DNA of 64,000 nt from Spirochaetaceae bacterium (GTDB lineage: Bacteria; Spirochaetota; Spirochaetia; Treponematales; Rectinemataceae). The notes under the pieces are model-generated. The model did not search any database and had not been told where the DNA came from. It worked only from the letters and a program-made list of their open reading frames with translations. Numbering within the stretch: position 1 is the first letter of the stretch; every line of letters starts with the position of its first letter. The position numbers were made by a program, and so were the translations under genes. Shown piece by piece: positions 59,114 through 64,000 of the stretch. The stretch is from the NCBI GenBank assembly GCA_025355995.1, contig JANXYQ010000025.1, positions 18,339 through 82,338 of the forward strand, read 5' to 3'.

Positions 59114-61354
59114 CTAATCCTTGACGCCTTCCACCAGCTCCTCGACGGTCTCCCCTACGCCCTTTCCGTAATAAAGCTCGCCGTACATGACCGTCGCCTG
59201 CAGGATGTTGCGGCAGTATTGCCGCGTCTCCTCGATGCCCAGCGCCTCGACCATGAGGTCGTCCGGGAGCTCCGCCGACTCCCCCGACCAGGTCCTCAGG
59301 CGTCCCCAGCCGGCGTTGTAGGCCATCATCGCGCGCAGCGGCCTCCCCTCGGTCCTCGCGAGCAGCGAGGCGAAATGCGAGAGGCCGATGGTCAGGTTGT
59401 CCTTCGGGGATCGCAGGTCGTAGCTCGAGAGGCCGAGCGCCTTCGCCGCGTCGGCCGCCGTGGAAGGCATCAGCTGGGATAGGCCGATCGCGCCTGCCCA
59501 CGAGACCGCGTCGGCCCTGAAGACGCTCTCGGAGCGGACGAGAGCGAGGGCGAGGCGCTCGCTCACCTTCGGCTCGATCTTGATCGAGCGGATTTCGTCC
59601 ATGTACGCCCGAGGGTAGAGCAGCTCGAAATCGGAGCGCCGAGGCGCGTAGCCGGGCCTGGAGGTCAGCTCGAGCGCGAGGCGAAGCGCGCAGTCGGGCC
59701 GACCTCGCGAGGAAAAGAGAGCGGCGAGGCGTCGCAGGCCAGCGTCGCTTATCTCGGCTTTCCGCGCCCTGGCTTCCGCCAGGGCGATGTCGCCCAGCCC
59801 GAAACCGGCGATGCCTGCGACGAAGGCCTCGGCCTCCCCGGCGGCTTCCTTGGCGACCGCCGCCTGGGGCGAGTCTGCGGGAACGAAGATCGGTTCGACT
59901 CCCGCCCGCCAGGCGGCGAGGGCGCGGTAGTTCAAGGGCGCAGCGGGATCGCCCGCGATGGCTGCGTACGTCGAGCTGGCGGCCGGACCGAGGCCGAGCT
60001 CGTAGGCGCGGGCGGCCGTGTACGCGATCCTGGCGGAGGCGTCGGCCGCGCACCTGCCCGCGAGCCGCTCCGCCATCGCGGCCAGGAGCGGCCAGTCCCG
60101 CGCGCGCAGGGCGTCCCTGTACAGGCCGTTGACGAGGTCGGAGAAGGCCGCAGGATCGCGCCAGGACTCCGAAGCCGCTACGAGCCCGTCGAGGGCCGCC
60201 TTCCTCGCGGCGGCCTCGCCCGCGGCCCTGGCGGGGAGCGGCGCGAGCGCCGCCGCGGCGAGGGCGCCGCGGTAGGCGCAGTCCGCGGCATACCAGCGGC
60301 AGGAGTCGGCGTCGGCGCGAGTCGGCGCGTCGGCCGCGCATTTCCTGAACGCCGATTCCGACTCTTTCCACCGCTCGAGCGCCCGAGCGAATCGCGCCCG
60401 GTAATACCGCGCCGTCCAGCCCGTCGCGCTAAAGCCGACCGCCTTTTCCTTGAGCGAGCCCGAATAGAGGAAGGCCTTGCCCGCGTCGGAGATCATCGCC
60501 TGGGAGGCGGAGCGGCCCATGGCCGCGGAGGCACCGAGGAGGGCCTCCGCGCAGGCGAGAGCGTAGTCCTTGCGCCTGACCGCGACCCTCATCGCCAGCG
60601 CGTGGAGCTCCTCTTGCGAGAAGAGGGCGCGGACCCTCGGCTCGGCCTCGACGAGGGCGATGGCGCGCTCGGTCCAGTCCGACCCGGGAAGCTCGAGCGC
60701 TAGGCGCCTGATGGACGCGGGCCAGGCCGCGCCTCCCGTGCGCAGGTCCGCCGCCGCCCCGAAGTAGGCGAGGGCGTCGGCATCCCCGGCCGCCTCCGCG
60801 GGATGGAGCCGCCTTAGGGCCTCGACGAGGGCCCTCTCCTCCGCGTCCGCCTTGAGGGCGTCCAGCGCCTCGAGGCCGGGACGCTCGGATCTCCACTCCG
60901 GGCCCACCGCCTCCGCGAATTCCGCCCTGAAGGACCTGAGCTCCTCCCAAAGGCCGCCCGAGGACAGCCGATCGATGAGGGCGAGTCCGGACTCCCTTTT
61001 CACGAGCCCCGTCGAACGGTCGTAGGCTATCCGGTAGAGGAGCCGGGACCTCTCGGCCCCGGCCGGCCCCGCAGGAGAGGCGGGGACGGGGAGGAGAGCC
61101 TCGCGGGAATCGAGCCAACGCGCCAGGTAATAATAGGCCGCGGGACCGAAGTCGCCGGTATCGCCCAGCGAGGATTCGTCCAGGGCGAGGACGGGAGCGA
61201 CGTCCTTTCCTTCGAGGAGCTCGGCGAGGGCCTTGGGGCTCATGCGGAAAGCCCCTCCCTCCTGGCAGGAGGATAGGGCGAGCGTGGAACCGAGGAAGAG
61301 AGTCTGCAGGAGAATTCCGACGGTTCGCCGGGAGGGGGCTTCGAGGATCTTCAT
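59114..61354 (-). CDS. Lytic transglycosylase lipoprotein (SLT domain)
   Basis: The 746-residue protein has a lipobox LALSSC (Cys30), a long helical-repeat region (about 40-560) and a C-terminal SLT domain (about 590-715). The catalytic Glu is E609 in ALVRSESVFRADAVSWAG, followed by AIGLSQLMPSTA and MMAYNAGWGRLRTW. This is the layout of soluble lytic transglycosylase Slt70, but anchored as a lipoprotein. It cleaves peptidoglycan to 1,6-anhydromuropeptides. It lies 22 nt downstream of the Hsp70-SBD/LysM gene on the same strand and is probably co-transcribed with it. Confidence 0.9.
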   Translation of the reverse strand: MKILEAPSRRTVGILLQTLFLGSTLALSSCQEGGAFRMSPKALAELLEGKDVAPVLALDESSLGDTGDFGPAAYYYLARWLDSREALLPVPASPAGPAGAERSRLLYRIAYDRSTGLVKRESGLALIDRLSSGGLWEELRSFRAEFAEAVGPEWRSERPGLEALDALKADAEERALVEALRRLHPAEAAGDADALAYFGAAADLRTGGAAWPASIRRLALELPGSDWTERAIALVEAEPRVRALFSQEELHALAMRVAVRRKDYALACAEALLGASAAMGRSASQAMISDAGKAFLYSGSLKEKAVGFSATGWTARYYRARFARALERWKESESAFRKCAADAPTRADADSCRWYAADCAYRGALAAAALAPLPARAAGEAAARKAALDGLVAASESWRDPAAFSDLVNGLYRDALRARDWPLLAAMAERLAGRCAADASARIAYTAARAYELGLGPAASSTYAAIAGDPAAPLNYRALAAWRAGVEPIFVPADSPQAAVAKEAAGEAEAFVAGIAGFGLGDIALAEARARKAEISDAGLRRLAALFSSRGRPDCALRLALELTSRPGYAPRRSDFELLYPRAYMDEIRSIKIEPKVSERLALALVRSESVFRADAVSWAGAIGLSQLMPSTAADAAKALGLSSYDLRSPKDNLTIGLSHFASLLARTEGRPLRAMMAYNAGWGRLRTWSGESAELPDDLMVEALGIEETRQYCRNILQATVMYGELYYGKGVGETVEELVEGVKD

Positions 61355-61376
61355 CAGATCCCCGAAGCTAGCATGC

Positions 61377-62324
61377 TTACTTGGCGGGTATCCAGATCTT
61401 GTCGCCGCAGATGATGAGGTCGGGGTTCTTGATCTTGTTCGCGCGGGCGATTTTCATATACACCCAGGGATCCCTGTAGTAGGCATAGGAGAGGTCCCAG
61501 AGGGTATCCCCCCACTTAATCTTGTAGCTGACGCCGGGCTTCTTGAAGGCAACCGCCTTCTTCGCGGGCTCGGGAGCCTTCGGAGCCTCGGCGACGGCTA
61601 CCGGCGCGGGAGCGGCCTGCGGAGCGGGCTGCGGAGCAGTGGGCTCTATCTTGGCCGGCTCGGGCGCGGCGGCGACTGTCTTGACCGGCTCGGGCGCGGC
61701 GGCCGCGGGGACGGCAATGACGAATTTGTAGATGAGGAAGCCTATTAGCGCGAGGACGAGGAGGATGCCGAGCGCGGCCAGGACGATCGCCAGAGTCTTG
61801 CGCTTGGGCTTTTCCAGGGCTTCCTCGGCGTCCGCCTCCGATCGCACGTCGGCGAGGAGCTGGGCGGAATCCGCCTCCGGGGGAAGGCTGTCCGTGTCCT
61901 CGAAATCCGCGTCGGAAAAACCGGAGAGCGTCGATTCCCGCGATTCCTTGGAGAACTCGAAATCGGGAACCTCGTATTTCTCCTCTTCCGAGAGGGCCTC
62001 GAGGGAGACCTTCAGGCTTTGGCTCGCGCCGGTGGAGGCCTCCTGCGCGAAGGCGGTGAGGGTCCCGTCCGCGGCCAGGCCCAGGTCCATGCGGATGTCC
62101 GGCTCGCCCTTGGGCATGCTCGGGATGCCCTCGACTACCAGGCTCCCGATATACGAGGCTCCTTCCACCGTCGGGCCCTGCCCGCGGTAAAGGTCGATCT
62201 GGACGGATGGCTGGCCGTCCTGGACCGTCGTCACGACCAGGCGCTTCCTCGCCGCCGTCCCGTCTTCAAGGACGGGGTAGAATTCGCCGTCGGCGAGTTT
62301 CAGGCCTATATTGTTCGTATTCAT
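61377..62324 (-). CDS. Hsp70 substrate-binding-domain / transmembrane / LysM fusion protein
   Basis: The 315-residue protein has four parts. Residues 5-112 align with the beta subdomain of the DnaK substrate-binding domain: NIGLKLADGE (like SLGIETMGG), VVTTVQDGQPSVQIDLYRGQ (DnaK [20 protein letters not shown]), GSLVVEGIPSMPKGEPDIRM ([20 protein letters not shown]) and LAADGTLTAFAQEASTG (IDADGILHVSAKDKNSG). There is no nucleotide-binding domain. An acidic linker (113-172) and one membrane helix (177-199, preceded by KPKRK) follow. Then come a Pro/Ala-rich linker (205-262) and a C-terminal LysM domain (266-313). The positive-inside rule places the Hsp70-like part in the cytoplasm and LysM in the periplasm. 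GAGGAAGG before ATG at 62324 sets the start. Confidence 0.88.
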   Translation of the reverse strand: MNTNNIGLKLADGEFYPVLEDGTAARKRLVVTTVQDGQPSVQIDLYRGQGPTVEGASYIGSLVVEGIPSMPKGEPDIRMDLGLAADGTLTAFAQEASTGASQSLKVSLEALSEEEKYEVPDFEFSKESRESTLSGFSDADFEDTDSLPPEADSAQLLADVRSEADAEEALEKPKRKTLAIVLAALGILLVLALIGFLIYKFVIAVPAAAAPEPVKTVAAAPEPAKIEPTAPQPAPQAAPAPVAVAEAPKAPEPAKKAVAFKKPGVSYKIKWGDTLWDLSYAYYRDPWVYMKIARANKIKNPDLIICGDKIWIPAK

Positions 62325-62412
62325 GGCGCCTTCCTCGATGCGAGCTTTCATACTAGTGTATCGCTTGGCGTAAATAAAGCAAGACGTTGCGCGGACTAGG
62401 GCCCCGGCCGGC

Positions 62413-63168
62413 CTAGGCGATAGCCAGGGCCACGAGGCCCGTCGCCGACTGGTCGTAGGGGCCGCCGTCGAGGGAGCCCAGTATCCTCGCCGAGCGAAAG
62501 CCGGCGGCCAGGAGGGCGGCCCTCATCTCGGTCCCTGAATAGAGTCTGAGGACGAATTCGCGGTCGACGATCTCGTCCCCGCGCTCCAGGATCCACCGAT
62601 TGCGCAGGCCCTCCCAGGCTCCGACCACCGAGTATTCCGTCCTCACGCCCCAGCCGCCGCGCTCGAAACTCTCGCCGGCCGTGAAGTCCCGCGCCGCGGT
62701 CTCCTTGCCCGTCGTCTCGAGGACGAGGGCGCCGCCCGGGCGGAGGCAGGCCCGCAGGCGGCGGAGCGCGACGAGGTCGTCCGCGGGATCCGCGAAATAC
62801 CCGAAGCTGGTGTAGAGGTTCAGGGCAAGGTCGAAGCTCGCGCCGGGAGAATACTCGCGCACGTCCGCCCGGATGAAGCGGGCATCCCCGCCGGCGCTCT
62901 CCCTGGCCGCCTCGAGATAGGCTTCGGTGATGTCTATCCCGGTGACGCGATAGCCGCGCGAGGCCAGCTCAATGCTGTGCCGGCCCGGGCCGCAGCAGGA
63001 GTCGAGCACGGCCGACCCGGGCTCGAGGCCGACGAGACGCTCTATCGCGTCGATCGCCGACGGCACTTCGGCCCAGCGCGGCTCGTCGAACATTATCGGG
63101 GCGTAGGCGGTCCAGAACTCCTCGTCCTCGAACCACTCGCTCGTCGCGACGGCCCCGTCGCGGGTCAT
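62413..63168 (-). CDS. Class I SAM-dependent methyltransferase
   Basis: The 251-residue protein has the SAM-binding motif I VLDSCCGPGRHSIELA, then GYRVTGIDITEAYLEAAR (motif II with the acidic residue) and FIRADVREYSPG (motif III). LRACLRPGGALVLETTGKE follows. The type is a Methyltransf_25-like small-molecule or protein methylase; the substrate is unknown. Its start overlaps the stop of the short gene upstream by 4 nt, so the two form one unit. Confidence 0.85.
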   Translation of the reverse strand: MTRDGAVATSEWFEDEEFWTAYAPIMFDEPRWAEVPSAIDAIERLVGLEPGSAVLDSCCGPGRHSIELASRGYRVTGIDITEAYLEAARESAGGDARFIRADVREYSPGASFDLALNLYTSFGYFADPADDLVALRRLRACLRPGGALVLETTGKETAARDFTAGESFERGGWGVRTEYSVVGAWEGLRNRWILERGDEIVDREFVLRLYSGTEMRAALLAAGFRSARILGSLDGGPYDQSATGLVALAIA

Positions 63169-63530
63169 AGCGCGCCGTGGTCCAGCACGAGCGACATCAC
63201 GTACTCGAGGAGGTCCAGGTCGAGCTCCTCCTCCTCGAGGACGATGGATTCCTTAATCTCCGCCCAATCGGCCCTCTCGAAGGGCGTGCCGTCGTAGTCC
63301 ATCATCAGCACGCTCCCGACGCCGGCGAGCCAGGCCGCGGCCGTCCCGGGCGAGGCGCGGCGCCGTTCGAGGTAGAACGCGAAGAGCGAGGACTTGGCGT
63401 TCTCGCCGACCTTCGGGAAGGATCGGTAGAAGAAGGATCGGAGAGCCTCTATCTCGGCGACCTCGCCTCTGCCCGAAGCGCGGCGGGCGGCTTGGTCGAG
63501 GTCGGTCCGGAATTTATCCGTCGGTTGCAT
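63165..63530 (-). CDS. Hypothetical protein, 121 residues
   Basis: The protein begins MQPTDKFRTDLDQAARRASG and is mainly helical and acidic at the C-terminus (IVLEEEELDLDLLEYVMSL). It has no signal peptide, membrane segment or motif I know. ATG at 63530 is chosen over the earlier in-frame start because GTGGGGAC lies just upstream and the longer N-terminus is Arg/Pro-rich like a non-coding extension. It is coupled by 4-nt overlap to the methyltransferase gene, perhaps as its substrate-recognition partner. Confidence 0.65.
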   Translation of the reverse strand: MQPTDKFRTDLDQAARRASGRGEVAEIEALRSFFYRSFPKVGENAKSSLFAFYLERRRASPGTAAAWLAGVGSVLMMDYDGTPFERADWAEIKESIVLEEEELDLDLLEYVMSLVLDHGAL

Positions 63531-63559
63531 GTCCCCACTATACCGCGGCCTCGGGCTTT

Positions 63560-64000
63560 TCAGGAATACAGCATGATCGCGAAGGCCGCCACGTCGAAGA
63601 GGCCGTGGCCGATCGCTATCTCGTGGATGTTGCCCGACCTGATCCAGCGCCACGCGAAGAAGAGGCCGAGGAGGCTGCCGGAAACGAGGCCGACGATTCC
63701 CTGGTAGGCGTGCCCGCAGCCGAAGAGGAGGCTGGAGGCTATCGCCGCCCAGAGGGGCGGCAGACCCGCTTGCCCGAGGCGGCGCAGCAGATAGGAGCGG
63801 AAGAATAGCTCCTCGCAGTAGCCGGTGGCCATCGAGGAGGCGAGGAGGAGGGGAATGAGGGCGGCGCCGCCCCGGGGCCCGGATCTCGCCGTGGCGAACA
63901 GGGGGTTCTCTATGCCCAGCGAGGAGAATACCAGGCCCGGCGCGAGCACGACCGCGAAGGCGCCGAGGGCGACGGCGACGGCGCGGACGGGGTCGCGGGG
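63560..64000 (-). CDS. CPBP-family intramembrane protease (N-terminus beyond window)
   Basis: The frame is open to the window edge, giving 146 residues of the C-terminal part of a CPBP (Abi/CAAX protease-like) membrane protein. Glutamate motif 1 is YCEELFFRSYLLRRL (EExxxR), motif 2 is LFGCGHAYQG (FxxxH) and the third His is in AIGHGLFDV. These form the metal or catalytic centre inside the membrane. Prenyl-protein or bacteriocin-immunity roles are typical for the family; the substrate is unknown here. No start codon is visible. Confidence 0.85.
   Translation of the reverse strand, partial: PRDPVRAVAVALGAFAVVLAPGLVFSSLGIENPLFATARSGPRGGAALIPLLLASSMATGYCEELFFRSYLLRRLGQAGLPPLWAAIASSLLFGCGHAYQGIVGLVSGSLLGLFFAWRWIRSGNIHEIAIGHGLFDVAAFAIMLYS

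Noticed and set aside
1..64000. CRISPR arrays, insertion sequences, prophage genes, tRNA or rRNA genes
   Set aside because: I looked for spaced direct repeats, transposase motifs, phage structural genes and cloverleaf-forming stretches and found none that I could support by reading alone.

Overview
The window is a GC-rich (roughly two-thirds G+C), densely coded bacterial chromosome segment with about 65 protein genes, no rRNA, no recognisable tRNA, no CRISPR array and no insertion sequence. Several features suggest a free-living, probably anaerobic, high-GC spirochaete: DUF3798 substrate-binding proteins with an RbsA/RbsC-type transporter, a NusG-II/Gx-transporter pair, a 7TMR-DISM hybrid kinase, lipoproteins with loose lipoboxes (LASC, LSSC, SVSC), and a methanol-type corrinoid methyltransferase. 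The taxon is inferred from gene content and was not verified by any search.

Layout. 1-3000: a partial YgiQ radical SAM gene and leuA. leuA is preceded by a promoter, a leucine-rich 36-residue leader peptide and an intrinsic terminator, which together look like a classical attenuator. 3000-11600: small and housekeeping genes (Holliday-resolvase-like protein, response-regulator/histidine-kinase protein, VOC, DHFR-like, cupin and J-domain proteins, an exporter-type ABC pair, an OmpA-like protein). 11700-18450: a tightly coupled signalling operon of CBS-ATPase, DRTGG protein, PHP phosphoesterase, large hybrid kinase and sigma-54 activator. 18444-18907: the only long intergenic region. It is AT-rich and carries a perfect CRP-type palindrome, a near-consensus sigma-54 promoter and two strong intrinsic terminators, all on the + strand. 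It probably encodes one or two small RNAs.

18900-34050: a lipoprotein, an acyl-CoA ligase, a class III nucleotide cyclase, a DUF3798-type ABC importer operon (23216-30008), leuS, and a Gx-transporter/NusG-II membrane cluster. 34064-40330: slyD, ftsK, purK, a nitroreductase pseudogene, a B3/B4-domain protein and an epimerase. 40327-55544: a carbohydrate locus with a cyclic-nucleotide-binding protein, phosphatase and DeoR regulator on the minus strand. These diverge from a long + strand operon of AgaS, KbaZ/GatZ, two ABC import systems without an ATPase, a GH4 glycosidase, a PfkB kinase, a Gfo/Idh oxidoreductase and a PIG-L deacetylase. I read this as uptake and catabolism of an amino-sugar-containing (galactosamine-like) oligosaccharide.

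55541-64000: an orphan MtaB, purE and sua5, a small conserved-looking protein, a lytic transglycosylase lipoprotein, and a membrane protein that joins a stand-alone Hsp70 substrate-binding domain to a LysM domain. A methyltransferase, a short hypothetical protein and a partial CPBP protease follow. The most unusual items are the Hsp70-SBD/LysM fusion, the regulatory intergenic region behind the sigma-54 activator, the leucine attenuator, and the two transport loci.
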